A stretch of DNA of 64,000 bases from JADFMN01 sp964529975 (GTDB taxonomy: Bacteria; Armatimonadota; Fimbriimonadia; Fimbriimonadales; Fimbriimonadaceae). This document shows positions 1 to 8,589 of this stretch, piece after piece; positions within the stretch are counted from its first letter, which is position 1; each line of letters starts with the position of its first letter. Where the stretch lies: positions 57,858 to 121,857 of the forward strand of contig CAZGXW010000001.1 of assembly GCA_964529975.1 (NCBI GenBank). The letters run 5' to 3'. The translations under genes and the position numbers were made by a program. The notes below the pieces were generated by a model. The model saw only the letters and a program-made list of their open reading frames with translations. It ran no database searches and was not told where the DNA came from.

Positions 1-102
1 AAGGCACTTCGTTCCAGTTTGTTCCCCCCCAAGGCTCACGGGCGATCGCGATCAGCGAAGCGCGCGGCGGCTTTTAGCCCTGTCGCCCGCCCCCTGAACG
101 GC

Positions 103-108
103 TAGACT
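103..108 (+). promoter_or_regulatory. Possible -10 box for the MATE gene
   Basis: TAGACT lies 24 nt upstream of the GTG start at 133, in a 132-base leader with no other gene. No convincing -35 is visible. The hexamer matches the TANNNT boxes upstream of many other genes here. Confidence 0.35.
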
Positions 109-132
109 CCGACGTTCCGATTCGGAATCGTC

Positions 133-1557
133 GTGTCCGCTGAGCCTCAAGCCCTTGAGCGGCTTCCCGAAAGTTCGCTCCGCACCGTCTGGACCCTCGC
201 CTGGCCCGCAGTGGCGTTGAACTCCCTCCAGACGTTCAATTCGCTGCTCGACAACTTCTTTTTGAGTTATGTTGGGGCGGCGGCCCTCACTGCTGTCGGC
301 GCGTCGACGTCCTATGTCTTCCTGCTCTTCTCCATCAGCATGGCGCTCGGTACCGCGGCGACGGCGATCGTTAGCAGGGCCTTCGGCGCCGGGACCCACG
401 ACGAGTGCGTTACGGCGAACGGCAAGTGCCTCAGCCTCTCGGTCTGGTTCGGATTCGCGTTGATGGTGCTGGCCTATCCAGGGGCCCTCGGAGCGTCCCG
501 TCTCCTCGTGTCGTCCGACCACCCCGAGGTCCAGTCGCAGTTCGTCCTCTACGCGACCCTCTTCGGGCTTGCCCTCCCGGCAGTCTTCGTCATCCAGTCG
601 CTGGCCGGCGCACTGCGAGGCATCGGCGACACCAGAAGCCCCATGATCCTGAGTGGGATCCAGATCCTCATCCACGTTCTGCTCAACTGCGTGCTCGTCC
701 TTCCGACCCGCGACGTCGGAGGAATCACCTTTCCAGGAGCAGGTTGGGGACTCGCCGGCGCAGGAATCGCCATGACCGTCAGCGCTTGGGTGTCCGCCAT
801 CGCTTACCTCGTGTGGAGCAAGAGGACCTCTTTGGAGACCCGCCTTGAGTTCCGCTTGCCCGAGATGGACTGGATCAAGCGCATCTTGCGCATCGCCATA
901 CCGGCAAGCATGATGTCGATCGTCCGCGTCACGTCCTTGGCCATGTTCACGGTCGTGCTCAAGCACGTCGCAGACTCGATGCACGCCCAAGGTGCCCTTA
1001 GGCCAGGATTCTCCATCGAGTCGTTCGCGTTCATGCCTGCGTTCGGGCTCTCGATCGCCGCAGCCGCTCTCGTCGGCCAAAGCCTTGGCATGAAAGACCC
1101 CGACCGCGCCGAGCGCCTCGGCTGGACCGCCGCACACCAGGCGGCCATCGTCAGCCTTGTCGTCTCGGTCCTCCTGTTCGTGTTCGCCGACCCTCTCTCG
1201 CGCATGGTCTTGCCAGGCGACCTGCCCACCGCCAGACTCGCCGCCAACTTCATCCGCTACATCGCGTCGACCGAAGTCTTCTTTGCGTACGCCATGGTGC
1301 TCATCGGTGCGATGCAGGGCGCCGGAGACACCAAGCGGCCGCTCTGGCTCACCCTCATCTCCCTTTGGGGCCTGAGGGTGCCGCTGGCCGCGATCTTCGC
1401 CTGGCCAGGGGTCGTCCTCCTCGGGTTCGTCAGCGTCGACGGCCTGGGAATGGGTTCGGACGGAGCCTGGCTCAGCATGGCACTGACCCAGTTGGTCCAA
1501 GGCGTCTTCGCTATCTGGCTGTTCAAGAAGGGCGACTGGAAGCGGACAGAAGTGTAG
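133..1557 (+). CDS. MATE family efflux transporter
   Basis: Inner-membrane multidrug or cation antiporter of the MATE/NorM family (474 aa). The sequence is hydrophobic throughout, about 12 membrane segments in two similar halves, with the usual family length of 450-480 aa. Each half carries a family-type polar patch: AFGAGTHDE near residue 82 in the first and GQSLGMKDPDRA near residue 316 in the second. The start is a GTG; no earlier in-frame start follows the upstream TAGACT box. The substrate cannot be told from sequence. The neighbour on the same strand is a small membrane protein 45 nt downstream with its own -10-like box. Confidence 0.85.
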   Translation: MSAEPQALERLPESSLRTVWTLAWPAVALNSLQTFNSLLDNFFLSYVGAAALTAVGASTSYVFLLFSISMALGTAATAIVSRAFGAGTHDECVTANGKCLSLSVWFGFALMVLAYPGALGASRLLVSSDHPEVQSQFVLYATLFGLALPAVFVIQSLAGALRGIGDTRSPMILSGIQILIHVLLNCVLVLPTRDVGGITFPGAGWGLAGAGIAMTVSAWVSAIAYLVWSKRTSLETRLEFRLPEMDWIKRILRIAIPASMMSIVRVTSLAMFTVVLKHVADSMHAQGALRPGFSIESFAFMPAFGLSIAAAALVGQSLGMKDPDRAERLGWTAAHQAAIVSLVVSVLLFVFADPLSRMVLPGDLPTARLAANFIRYIASTEVFFAYAMVLIGAMQGAGDTKRPLWLTLISLWGLRVPLAAIFAWPGVVLLGFVSVDGLGMGSDGAWLSMALTQLVQGVFAIWLFKKGDWKRTEV

Positions 1558-1572
1558 CAAACGCCCGGGTGC

Positions 1573-1578
1573 TAGACT
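1573..1578 (+). promoter_or_regulatory. Possible -10 box for the DUF2231-like gene
   Basis: TAGACT ends 24 nt before the ATG at 1603. The leader contains a purine-rich GAGCGGAG that could act as a Shine-Dalgarno sequence. Confidence 0.35.
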
Positions 1579-1602
1579 CTGTATTCAAGAGCGGAGCCCA
1601 GA

Positions 1603-2076
1603 ATGAACGCCTCCCACCTGCACCTCGTCGTCAACCATATGCCGATGGCGTTCACTATCGCCGCGCTGTTCGTCATGCTGATAGGGTTCATCGGCAAGAA
1701 CTCCAGCATCAAGAAAGTCTCGCTCGGCCTCATGGTGCTCGTCGCCCTGGCTAGCGGGGCTTCCTACTACTCCGGCGGGGCGGCTGGCGAGATCCTGGAA
1801 GAGGATCCCCGCTATCACGACCGGCTCGAAGCGCACGAAGAGTCCGCCGAAGTCACGTGGATTATCGGAATCGTCGTCGGCGTCGTCGGGCTGGCCGGAC
1901 TGCTGATGGGCAAGAAGATGAACGACGTGCCGACGCCCGTCATGTTGGGCGCGCTCCTCTCGCTGCTGGTCGCGTCCTACTTCATCGCCAAGACGGCGAA
2001 CCTCGGCGGGCACCTCATGCACCCCGAGACGCGGTCCGACGCAGTCTCCAAGTTCCTCAACCCTGGCGAAGGATAG
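1603..2076 (+). CDS. Small four-helix membrane protein, DUF2231-like
   Basis: A 157-aa integral membrane protein with about four hydrophobic segments (near residues 14-28, 38-55, 84-102 and 112-130). The opening HLHLVVNHMPMAF and the closing GGHLMHPE resemble the histidine-containing ends of DUF2231-type membrane proteins, which may bind heme or metal. That link is by motif only. The last 20 bases overlap the 3' end of folP on the other strand. Confidence 0.55.
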   Translation: MNASHLHLVVNHMPMAFTIAALFVMLIGFIGKNSSIKKVSLGLMVLVALASGASYYSGGAAGEILEEDPRYHDRLEAHEESAEVTWIIGIVVGVVGLAGLLMGKKMNDVPTPVMLGALLSLLVASYFIAKTANLGGHLMHPETRSDAVSKFLNPGEG

Positions 2077-2884
2077 CGTCCGCCGTCACGGCCGCCCGTT
2101 TCGCTTGCGCGACGTCGTGCACACGAATGACCCGCGCGCCCTTCGCCTGGGCAAGCGTCTGCGCCGCCAGCGAACCCTCCAACCGCTTCTCAACCGGGGC
2201 TGGCTGGTCCTCAGTCCCCAACACGCGTCCAAGGAACGACTTCCTGCTAACGCCGACGAGCACGGGATAGCCAAGCGCGGCGACGCCTTCTAGTCGCGCG
2301 AGCAGACGCAAGTTATGCTCCAGCGTCTTGCCGAAGCCGATCCCAGGATCGAGCCAGATGTTCTCGCGCAGCACGCCAGACTCCCTAGCGCGTGACGCGT
2401 GTCTCTCGAGTTCGCTCGTGACGTCGGCCACGACGTCGCCATATGTCGGATTGCTCTGCATCGTCCTCGGCTCGCCCTGCATGTGCATCAGGCACACGGT
2501 ACAGCCCGCCTCGGCACACACTTCGCGCATGGCAGGGTCGCGCAGAGCAGTCACGTCGTTCACGACCAGCGCTCCGAGCCGCAGGCACTCCAGCGCCACC
2601 TCGTGCTTCGATGTGTCGATCGAGACCGCGACCCCGTCGCGGCACAACGCCTCGACGACGGGAGCCACGCGCGCGAGTTCGTCGTCCAGGCTCACGGGCT
2701 CCGCTCCTGGTCGGGTCGATTCCCCGCCCACGTCGATCAGGTCCGCGCCTTCGGAGACCATCTGACGCGCCCTCTGCAGCGCGTCGTCGGGACGCAGGAA
2801 CATCCCGCCGTCGCTGAAACTGTCTGGCGTCACGTTCAGCACCCCCATGACCACGGTGCGGCCAGGAGGCAACGTGAAGGGCAC
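2057..2884 (-). CDS. folP: Dihydropteroate synthase
   Basis: Joins 6-hydroxymethyl-dihydropterin diphosphate to p-aminobenzoate in folate synthesis (cytosolic TIM barrel, 275 aa). The signature VMGVLNVTPDSFSDGG is at residues 12-27, with Asn17 as the expected pterin/Mg ligand. The second signature DLIDVGGESTRPGA follows near residue 54. The start chosen is GTG at 2884, which shares one base with the TAG stop of lysC. The open frame continues upstream to 2962, but that stretch only shadows lysC. Translational coupling to lysC is likely. The 3' end overlaps the convergent gene by 20 bases. Confidence 0.93.
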   Translation of the reverse strand: MPFTLPPGRTVVMGVLNVTPDSFSDGGMFLRPDDALQRARQMVSEGADLIDVGGESTRPGAEPVSLDDELARVAPVVEALCRDGVAVSIDTSKHEVALECLRLGALVVNDVTALRDPAMREVCAEAGCTVCLMHMQGEPRTMQSNPTYGDVVADVTSELERHASRARESGVLRENIWLDPGIGFGKTLEHNLRLLARLEGVAALGYPVLVGVSRKSFLGRVLGTEDQPAPVEKRLEGSLAAQTLAQAKGARVIRVHDVAQAKRAAVTADAILRQG

Positions 2885-4233
2885 TACGCCGACCCCTGGA
2901 CCACGAACCGCTCGTGCAGCACGGCCACCGCCTTGCGTAGTTCCGATTCGGGGATCAAGCACGAGAGCGAGTAGTCGCTGTCACTGACCTGCATCACTGG
3001 CACGCCGTTCCCGTGCAAGGTCGTCAGCACGCTCTCGAACACACCTGGCTGCTGCATGTACTCGTGCCCGACAAGTGAGACCATCGTCGCGCCCTCCGTC
3101 ACGCGGTATGGCACCGCGACGGGGGTTCCCAGCGACCCAAGCAAGCGCGTTTGCGTCTCAGAGGCGCGCGTCGGCTTGTCGTGGCGGCGTACGACGTAGA
3201 TCGCGCTGCCGCCGTTCACGATAGGCACCACGAGCCCGTCAAAGAGGTCCTCGACTCCTGCGAACTGCTCGCGCGGAACCGCGAACCCGATGCTCTCCGG
3301 GCTTAGGTCGATCATGTGGAGGCTTGTGCCCTCCTTCGCCAGCGTCTCGTACACGCGAGCCTGGAACTCCTTGCGGTGCTTCTCGCCGACCGATTCCAGG
3401 TCGAACTGGACGTGGACAAGTTTGCCCGTGTGCGAGACGCCGGTGATGCGCCGCCCTGGAAACCTGTCCTTGCGCACAATCTCCGTGCCTGGGTGCTCGC
3501 TGAACGTGTTCTTGACCCAAAGCGGTACGTCGTACCGCATGGCGATCTCGGCGGCCCTTGGATGCACGACCTTCGCGCCGAGGTACGCCAACTCTGCGAC
3601 CTCGTCGTAAGTCACCATCGGAAGCGTGGGCGCGTCGGCCACAAAATCCGGGTCGGCGGTCTTGATGCCGTCGACGTCCGTGAAGATCTCGACGGCCTCC
3701 GCACGGACCGCCGCACCCACTGCGCTCGCCGTAGTGTCCGAACCACCTCGGCCAAGCGTCGTGAGTTCTGCGCCCGGCAGGCCGCCTTGCGTCCAGACGC
3801 CCTGGAACCCGCACACGACCGGGGTGTGCCCGCGCTTCAAAACCTCGAACAAGCCAAGCGGGTTGAGCCCAAGGATGCGCGCGTTTCCATAGACCCCGTC
3901 GGTCCGGATTCCGGCCTGCCCGCCGCGCATCGACATCGCGCTATGGCCCAGGGTCTTCAACGTATGCGCGAAAACGACCGATGAAAGGATCTCGCCACAA
4001 GCCATCATGAGGTCCATCTCGCGCTGGTCCGGCTCGACGCTCCGGTCGATGTCCCGCAGCATGTTGATCAGCGTGTCCGTGGCATACGGCTCGCCACGCC
4101 GGCCGATTGCACTGACGACCACGACCGGGGTGAACCCCTGCTCGCGCGCCGAGATCACGCGCATCGCGGCCCTCATGCGCGCTTCGGGAGTGCGCACGCT
4201 TGTGCCGCCGAACTTCATGACCTTGATCTTCAC
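2884..4233 (-). CDS. lysC: Aspartate kinase
   Basis: Phosphorylates aspartate, the first step toward lysine, threonine and methionine. The 449-aa length equals that of E. coli LysC. The N-terminal kinase domain opens with VMKFGGTSV (Lys7) and has the ATP/aspartate motif TTLGRGGSDTTA near residue 155. The C-terminal 150 residues are ACT-type regulatory repeats. It overlaps by 4 nt (ATGA) a separate gene encoding two more ACT-like repeats and is followed with a 1-nt overlap by folP, so the three genes should be one transcript. Confidence 0.95.
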   Translation of the reverse strand: MKIKVMKFGGTSVRTPEARMRAAMRVISAREQGFTPVVVVSAIGRRGEPYATDTLINMLRDIDRSVEPDQREMDLMMACGEILSSVVFAHTLKTLGHSAMSMRGGQAGIRTDGVYGNARILGLNPLGLFEVLKRGHTPVVCGFQGVWTQGGLPGAELTTLGRGGSDTTASAVGAAVRAEAVEIFTDVDGIKTADPDFVADAPTLPMVTYDEVAELAYLGAKVVHPRAAEIAMRYDVPLWVKNTFSEHPGTEIVRKDRFPGRRITGVSHTGKLVHVQFDLESVGEKHRKEFQARVYETLAKEGTSLHMIDLSPESIGFAVPREQFAGVEDLFDGLVVPIVNGGSAIYVVRRHDKPTRASETQTRLLGSLGTPVAVPYRVTEGATMVSLVGHEYMQQPGVFESVLTTLHGNGVPVMQVSDSDYSLSCLIPESELRKAVAVLHERFVVQGSA

Positions 4234-4772
4234 TCGCCGACCTCCCCAATCCGAGCGCGGAGAGACTCGGCCAAACGCGCGCCTGTCGCCTCGTCCGTGA
4301 CCAAGAGGAGCCGGTCGTGCATATCGCCCACGTGGTCGACGTCTTCCCCGCTTGCGATGACTTCGCTCACGATCCTGGCCACTAGCCCCTCCTCGTCCTG
4401 CATGTTCACGGCATGCACGCTCACGATGCAGCAGCCCGCTTCGATCTCCGCCTTTCCGTTGACTTTCGAAAGCGCGTCTCCCAGCGCCTTGTGCTGGGCC
4501 TCTTCCGCGACGAACGACACCGCGTCGTGGGCAAACTTGAGGAAGTCGATGCTCACCCCGGCTTCGCGGACGGCCTTGAGCACGGCTAGACGCGACTCGA
4601 ACACAGGCTCGGGAAGGTCGGAAACGTGCGCGCGGGTCAGCCCGCCCCGGACCTCGACCGCGTTGATGCCGCGACGTTTCTCAAACTCCGTCTCGCCGAC
4701 CCCCTGGGAGTCTTTGACCCGGTCGCTCGCGTCCTGGCGGAGCGGTTCCCTCTCGTCGTCCTTGGTGCGCAC
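4230..4772 (-). CDS. Stand-alone double ACT-domain protein
   Basis: A 180-aa protein translationally coupled (ATGA) to lysC just downstream. Residues 1-40 are charged and probably disordered. About 43-102 and 112-176 look like two successive ACT repeats, the second containing CCIVSVHAVNMQDEEGLVARI. No kinase domain is present. The context suggests a regulatory partner that senses an amino acid for aspartate kinase; this is inference. The GTG start at 4772 is preceded after 9 nt by TATAAC. A shorter start within the charged leader cannot be excluded. Confidence 0.65.
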   Translation of the reverse strand: MRTKDDEREPLRQDASDRVKDSQGVGETEFEKRRGINAVEVRGGLTRAHVSDLPEPVFESRLAVLKAVREAGVSIDFLKFAHDAVSFVAEEAQHKALGDALSKVNGKAEIEAGCCIVSVHAVNMQDEEGLVARIVSEVIASGEDVDHVGDMHDRLLLVTDEATGARLAESLRARIGEVGE

Positions 4773-4805
4773 CTCGGGCGTGTTATACCGCCGCGTTCGA
4801 ACCTG

Positions 4806-5756
4806 CTATGAGCCAAAGAGGGCGTCAGCCTCGTCCCACGCGGTCTGAGGGATATCGAGCCCGCTGGCCGCCGCGTTCTCCTCGATCTGGGCCAGTTTCG
4901 TGGCCCCGACGATCACGCTGCTGACGCCTGGCTGCCTCAGGCACCAGGCAAGCGCGAACTGCCCCACCGTGCATCCGTTCTTCTGCGCCACCGCCTCCAA
5001 TCGCTGGACCTTGCCCAGGGTCTCGTCCGTGAGAAGGTTCTGCATGAACATGTTCGACTTCTCGTCTGCGCCACGGGACCCTGTCGGCAGCGGTGCACCG
5101 GGCTTGTACTTCCCGGTGAGCACCCCTTGCGCGAGCGGGGAGAACACGACCTGCCCCAGACCGTGCCTCTCGCAGGTCGGAAGCACCTCGGCCTCGATAT
5201 AACGGTTGACCATGTTGTACACGGGCTGGTTGCTCACGGGCGGGCTGCAACCAAGTTCCCGGGCGACATGGCACGCTTCAGCGATGCGCGAAGCAGGCCA
5301 TTCACTCACTCCCCAATACAACGCCTTGCCTTGCCGGATCATATCGTCCATCGCGCGGACAGTCTCCTCGATCGGCACGCTAGGGTCGTTTCGGTGGCAC
5401 TGCATCAGGTCCACGTAGTCCATGTCCAGCCGCTTGAGCGACGCGTGCAGGCTTTCGACGATGTGCTTGCGACTGAGGCCCCGGTCGTTTGGCTCGTCCG
5501 ACATCGGGAAGTAACACTTAGTTGCAATGAACAGGCTTTCACGGCGCATGCCCTTGGTGGCCCGCGCAAGCGCCTTCTCGGCCTCGCCACGGTTGTACAC
5601 GTCAGCCGTGTCGAAGAAGTTGATGCCCAGTTCGAAGGCGCGGTGGACGATCGCTGAGGTCGTGTCGTCGTCGATCGAGCGTCCGTGAGTCAGCCAGCCG
5701 CCAAGGGCGACCTCGCTGACCTTCACACCCCACTTGCCCAACTGCCTGTAGTTCAT
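4806..5756 (-). CDS. Aldo/keto reductase, K-channel beta-subunit type
   Basis: NADPH-dependent oxidoreductase with an (alpha/beta)8 barrel, 316 aa. The catalytic tetrad is visible as Asp49, Tyr54, Lys80 and His121 (FFDTADVY, IATK, MQCH). The sequence most resembles the YghZ/Kv-beta branch, acting on small aldehydes or ketones. The physiological substrate is unknown. The start ATG lies 6 nt after TAGACT, whose TAG is also the stop codon of the upstream membrane-protein gene, so it may be read both from its own leaderless promoter and by readthrough. Confidence 0.88.
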   Translation of the reverse strand: MNYRQLGKWGVKVSEVALGGWLTHGRSIDDDTTSAIVHRAFELGINFFDTADVYNRGEAEKALARATKGMRRESLFIATKCYFPMSDEPNDRGLSRKHIVESLHASLKRLDMDYVDLMQCHRNDPSVPIEETVRAMDDMIRQGKALYWGVSEWPASRIAEACHVARELGCSPPVSNQPVYNMVNRYIEAEVLPTCERHGLGQVVFSPLAQGVLTGKYKPGAPLPTGSRGADEKSNMFMQNLLTDETLGKVQRLEAVAQKNGCTVGQFALAWCLRQPGVSSVIVGATKLAQIEENAAASGLDIPQTAWDEADALFGS

Positions 5757-5762
5757 GCGCAG

Positions 5763-5768
5763 AGTCTA
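5763..5768 (-). promoter_or_regulatory. TANNNT box 6 nt before the aldo/keto reductase start
   Basis: TAGACT, then CTGCGC, then ATG; there is no Shine-Dalgarno sequence in the gap. The spacing suits a transcript starting at the start codon. Confidence 0.45.
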
Positions 5769-7709
5769 GCGCACGAACTCGCCTAGTGCCGCCCGCTCGA
5801 AGTCGGAGACGTCCTTGACCAGGCCCTTGTTCGCCGCGTCGGCGAGGAGCAGTTTCCACTTGTGGTTGAGGTCTTTCGACATCTCGGCCCACTCCTGCTC
5901 GGTGTAGGGCTCCTGGTTGCTCAAGGCGTCGCGAAAACGCTTGTCGCTGAACACGAGGTTGACGTATGCGTGCGTGAACCCGAGTTCCTTCATCTTCGCG
6001 GCATACTCCTCGCCAGAACTCAGGCTCTCGTAGGGGATGAACATCGAATGCCCCGGGTTAGCCCAGAAGTACGGCACGTCCAAGTAGAACCCGAACACCT
6101 CGTCGTACAGTGCGACCTTGCTGCCTACCGGCAGGGCGTTCATCGTCTTGGTCGCAGAATAGAACGGGGCGAGCGTCGCCGAAAGGTACTCATCCTCGCT
6201 AACCTTTCCTGTCACGACCTGCAGTTGCATCTTCGTCTGCATCGTGTTGATCAGGTAGACGGTCACACCCGCCTGCAACGCGAGCGCTCCGGCGAGCACA
6301 GGGCCCCACCGCACTCGCGAGACCATGCCGGCGCCGAGCACGCCAAGCGGGATCGCGAGCATCGTCAGATAGCGGCTTTGCTGCGACAAGAAGAACCACA
6401 TCAAGAACCCGAGCCCGACAATCGCAAGGATGAGCCGCTCTTCCCTCCTGAGTCGGCCGCTTGTCGCCGCGCACACTCCGGCAAGTAGCGCCGCGAAGCC
6501 GATCGCCCCCGTCGGAAAGCCGCCGCCTGTGTCCTGCCTCGGGTTGGTGTACCGCCCTGGCTGGTATCCGAGTCCCAGCACCGCATGGCCAAGGTTTCCA
6601 ATGGAAGACCCAACGCCGAACGACTTCTGCTCGGCCTTGTAGATCTCTGCGCGCCACGCGTCCCAATCCCTGCCGCCAAGCACGCTGCTAAAGAACGGGT
6701 ACACAGGGTTTCCCGTGTAGACCGCCGTCTTGATGTACCACGGTCCCGCAATGGCTAGCGCAACCAGAACGACTGTCAAACTGGCCCGCACGGCATTTGC
6801 GAATACTCCCCCTCGCCCCTCTGGGGGAGAGGGGGCTGGGGGGTGAGGGGTCTGTCCAACAAGCGCCGCAACACCGACGACGACAGCAACGGCGAACAAC
6901 ACTTGGAGACCCGTGTACTTCGTCCCTAGTGCGAACCCGAGACAAACCCCCGCAAGGACGTACATCGGTCGACCGCCGAAACGGTACGCCTCTACCGCGT
7001 AGCACGCGCCGAGCGCTGCATAAAGCCCGTGCGCGACGTCGATGTACCCCGTGCCGCTCTCCCAAGCAACGACCGGTATTCCCGCAAACGCAATCGCAGC
7101 CCACCAACCTGCACCTCGCGAGTACCACCGGCGCGCAAGCCCGAACAGCGCGAGGCATCCGAACACGTACACCATCAGTGAGAACGTCTTAGCGCCGCTC
7201 TGACCGCCCCACTCCAGTCCCCACATGAACAGCATCTCCATGGTCGACGGGAAGTTCGAGTGATGGATGCCCTGGATGTATCCGATCTGTCCTTGCTGCA
7301 GCCAAAGTTTCGGGACTGCGAGGTGATAGGCGATCGTGTCCCAGTCCGTGCCGACGCTCGGCGCAAGCACGGCAATCAGAGCGAGGAGGCCAATTACGAC
7401 GAGCGCTGCGACAGCGAGCAGTTCTGGCGCGCCTTGGAGGCTAGGTTTGAGGCCGTTCAGTGCGCCGCTCTTGACCGCAACGACGGAGAGAGCAAGGAGC
7501 ACGGCCAGCACGGCGAAAAGCGCAAAGCCAAGCCCACCGGGGAGCAGCCCGACAAGAAGCGTAACGAGCCCTGCGATCCCGAACCCGACCAATCCCCCAA
7601 CACCCAGGCGTTCGCTCGGGTCGAGCCCTTCGGCGAACCTGCGTACGACCGCCGTCCCCGCCGCCGCTGCAAGCAGCGAGAAAAGGGCCGTCCACAGCAC
7701 ACCGAGCAT
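5766..7709 (-). CDS. GT-C type membrane glycosyltransferase, PMT_2-like
   Basis: A 647-aa polytopic membrane protein with about 11 hydrophobic segments followed by a periplasmic C-terminal domain of about 170 residues. The early loop contains GTDWDTIAYHL, in the place of the acidic catalytic loop of GT39/PMT-like enzymes that use polyprenyl-phosphate sugars. The sugar and acceptor are unknown. The ATG at 7709 was chosen because TATACT lies 6 nt upstream; the open frame extends to 7814, but that part is low-complexity. An in-frame palindromic repeat encoding PHPPAPSPPEGRGG interrupts a loop near residue 290 (6810-6852). Confidence 0.7.
   Translation of the reverse strand: MLGVLWTALFSLLAAAAGTAVVRRFAEGLDPSERLGVGGLVGFGIAGLVTLLVGLLPGGLGFALFAVLAVLLALSVVAVKSGALNGLKPSLQGAPELLAVAALVVIGLLALIAVLAPSVGTDWDTIAYHLAVPKLWLQQGQIGYIQGIHHSNFPSTMEMLFMWGLEWGGQSGAKTFSLMVYVFGCLALFGLARRWYSRGAGWWAAIAFAGIPVVAWESGTGYIDVAHGLYAALGACYAVEAYRFGGRPMYVLAGVCLGFALGTKYTGLQVLFAVAVVVGVAALVGQTPHPPAPSPPEGRGGVFANAVRASLTVVLVALAIAGPWYIKTAVYTGNPVYPFFSSVLGGRDWDAWRAEIYKAEQKSFGVGSSIGNLGHAVLGLGYQPGRYTNPRQDTGGGFPTGAIGFAALLAGVCAATSGRLRREERLILAIVGLGFLMWFFLSQQSRYLTMLAIPLGVLGAGMVSRVRWGPVLAGALALQAGVTVYLINTMQTKMQLQVVTGKVSEDEYLSATLAPFYSATKTMNALPVGSKVALYDEVFGFYLDVPYFWANPGHSMFIPYESLSSGEEYAAKMKELGFTHAYVNLVFSDKRFRDALSNQEPYTEQEWAEMSKDLNHKWKLLLADAANKGLVKDVSDFERAALGEFVR
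6810..6852. repeat. GC-rich palindromic repeat inside a coding region
   Basis: The plus strand reads CCCCTCGCCCCTC, then a GGGGGAGAGGGG run, then TGAGGGG, an imperfect inverted repeat. Read with the gene it gives a proline-rich PHPPAPSPPEGRGG segment. The same type of short element is known as a dispersed, mostly intergenic repeat in unrelated bacteria; here it sits in frame in a membrane-protein loop. Confidence 0.6.
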
Positions 7710-7715
7710 CACAGG

Positions 7716-7721
7716 AGTATA
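7716..7721 (-). promoter_or_regulatory. TANNNT box 6 nt before the GT-C start
   Basis: TATACT, then CCTGTG, then ATG on the minus strand. No Shine-Dalgarno sequence is visible; this decides the start at 7709. Confidence 0.5.
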
Positions 7722-7790
7722 GACGTCGCTTCCCCCACTCTTCTCTCCGCCCCCGCTCCCTTTCCGCCCCTTCCCCACTCTCCTCCCCGG

Positions 7791-7796
7791 TACTCT
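7791..7796 (+). promoter_or_regulatory. TANNNT box 7 nt before the ABC permease start
   Basis: TACTCT, then CTCGTCC, then TTG. A weaker match than its neighbours but at the same spacing. Confidence 0.3.
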
Positions 7797-7803
7797 CTCG
7801 TCC

Positions 7804-8589
7804 TTGCGCCGCATCCTCGCCGTCTACAAGGTCTTCCTCACGTCTTCGCTGGTTCGCGAACTGGAGTTCCGCGCCAACTTCATCGCGAAGATCGTGCAGA
7901 ACATGGTGTGGGTCGGATGGTTCCTCATGGTGCTGCTCGTCGTATACCGCAATACCGACAGCGTCGCAGGGTGGGGAAAGGGCGAGGGGTTCGTCCTTGG
8001 AGCGACCACGTTCCTCCTTAGTGCCGTACACGGTCTGTTCTTCCGGTCGATGCTCGAGATCCCGGACATGATCCGCAAGGGAACGCTCGACTTTGTGCTG
8101 ACCAAGCCCGTCGATTCGCAGTTCTGGGCCTCGACGCGCCGGTTCAACTTCGACCAGATCGGATCGTTCGTGGCAGGCTCGCTCATGCTCTGGTACGGCC
8201 TGGCGCAGTTCGGCCAGGCGACGAGCGTGCTCCAATGGCTGGGTTTCGTCTCCTTGTTTGTCAGTGCGCTTGCACTGTTCTACAGCATGAACGCCGTGTT
8301 CATGATCACCAGCGTCTGGTTCGTCCGCGTCGACAACCTTTGGGTGCTCAGCGAGACTTCGCTGGACATCTCGCGCTTCCCGATCGACATATTCACCGCG
8401 TCTGTCCAGCGCGCGCTCATCTACTTTCTCCCCCTCGCGTTCTTGGCAACGATGCCAGCAAGACAACTCGTCCGGGGCTTCGACCCTGCGATGGTCGCCT
8501 TGGGACTCGCGTGGGCCATCGCCGCGCTTATCGTTTCACGCTTCTTCTGGCTCTACGCCCTCCGCTCCTACAGCAGCGCGTCCTCCTAG
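7804..8589 (+). CDS. ABC-2 type transporter permease (ABC2_membrane_6-like)
   Basis: A 261-aa inner-membrane protein with about six hydrophobic segments. The cytoplasmic N-terminus and the stretch around KGTLDFVLTKPVDSQFWAS (near residue 100) match the ABC-2 permease family often annotated as DUF990 or ABC2_membrane_6. Such permeases normally occur as a pair with an ATPase; neither partner is in the window, so the substrate is unknown. The start is a TTG, the first codon of the conserved N-terminus (RRILAVYKVF). It is divergent from the GT-C gene. Confidence 0.75.
   Translation: MRRILAVYKVFLTSSLVRELEFRANFIAKIVQNMVWVGWFLMVLLVVYRNTDSVAGWGKGEGFVLGATTFLLSAVHGLFFRSMLEIPDMIRKGTLDFVLTKPVDSQFWASTRRFNFDQIGSFVAGSLMLWYGLAQFGQATSVLQWLGFVSLFVSALALFYSMNAVFMITSVWFVRVDNLWVLSETSLDISRFPIDIFTASVQRALIYFLPLAFLATMPARQLVRGFDPAMVALGLAWAIAALIVSRFFWLYALRSYSSASS

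Noticed and set aside
52..1560. Long open frame (502 codons) antisense to the MATE gene
   Set aside because: Charged, low-complexity translation with no homology; it mirrors a clear transporter on the other strand, a common effect of high GC.
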